Source: an uncultured Eubacteriales bacterium | GTDB taxonomy: Bacteria > Bacillota > Clostridia > Lachnospirales > CAG-274 | Length of the DNA: 13,193 bases | Direction of reading: 5' to 3' | Assembly: GCA_902496345.1 (NCBI GenBank) | Contig: CABVAP010000061.1 | Span: forward strand, 1-13,193 | In this document: in pieces, positions 13,114 through 13,193 of the stretch | Position numbering within the stretch: position 1 is the first letter of the stretch | Layout: the number at the start of each line of letters is the position of its first letter | Notes under the pieces: model-generated | What the model saw: only the letters and a program-made list of their open reading frames with translations | What the model was told of the DNA's origin: nothing | Databases searched by the model: none | Translations under genes and position numbers: made by a program

Positions 13114-13193
13114 AAAAGACCTAAGACCTTGGGGCGTTGCCCCATATGCACTAACCTAATTTGTAATTAGCTGTTTATACAGGTTTTAAGCAA
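13114..13193 (-). other. Structured leader or spacer upstream of rsmA
   Basis: It contains a 7-base tandem repeat AAGACCT (13116-13129) and a G+C hairpin TGGGGC/GCCCCA (13130-13135 with 13139-13144). Two further small stems follow: CTAATT/AATTAG (13156-13161 with 13165-13170) and CTGT/ACAG (13171-13174 with 13179-13182). The last two abut each other and are enclosed by a 3-bp AAC/GTT pairing. No promoter is recognisable, so transcription may enter from a gene beyond the window edge. Confidence 0.45.

Noticed and set aside
13151..13185. Three-way junction upstream of rsmA as a riboswitch
   Set aside because: The outer helix is only 3 bp and no known riboswitch core is visible, so it is mentioned only as leader structure.

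Overview
The window is AT-rich chromosomal DNA (roughly one third G+C by eye) with strong GGAGG-type ribosome binding sites, consensus sigma-A promoters and U-tailed intrinsic terminators. The tRNA genes do not encode their CCA ends, one lipoprotein carries a Firmicutes-style signal, and polA, coaE and a small transglycosylase sit in a tight row. Together these point to a low-G+C Firmicute, most likely of class Clostridia. No phage, transposase, CRISPR or toxin-antitoxin signature was seen. This is mostly core genome, and the unusual material lies in the intergenic DNA, one Ddl variant, one unrecognised proline/tyrosine-rich protein and the start of rsmA.

Layout from left to right. Bases 1-110 hold a G+C-richer element that can fold into a compact cloverleaf, followed by a terminator (192-224) for the minus-strand gene xfp (322-2685). 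xfp encodes phosphoketolase and has its own consensus promoter at 2750-2779, with a dyad around the -35 box. Bases 2793-3073 are an AT-rich spacer without a gene, and two tandem minus-strand terminators follow (3074-3110, 3146-3177). They close a long minus-strand gene row that reads, in transcription order, polA (10725-8059), coaE, a membrane-anchored lytic transglycosylase, an oligopeptide-type solute-binding lipoprotein, a GalT-family nucleotidyltransferase and a D-Ala-D-Ala ligase-like ATP-grasp protein (ends 3188). Gaps among the first four genes are only 18-22 bases; no terminator was seen inside the row.

A divergent intergenic region (10726-11046) separates polA from a plus-strand tRNA-Phe/tRNA-Lys pair driven by a perfect TTGACA-17-TATAAT promoter and closed by its own terminator. 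Next comes a plus-strand gene for an unrecognised 269-residue protein with a P/Q/Y/N-rich repetitive N-terminal half and a helical C-terminal half. A 16-bp-stem bidirectional terminator (12137-12175) lies between it and the convergent gene rsmA (16S rRNA dimethyladenosine transferase, 13102-12227). rsmA has no ATG or GTG start and sits behind a structured leader.

Functionally, the long row mixes DNA repair synthesis (PolA), CoA synthesis (CoaE), envelope turnover (transglycosylase, Ddl-like), peptide binding and sugar-nucleotide metabolism. xfp supplies acetyl phosphate from sugar phosphates as an independent unit. I found no clearly new multi-gene system. The best leads are the cloverleaf element at the left end, the Ddl variant that lacks a near-invariant arginine, and the unrecognised repeat protein.
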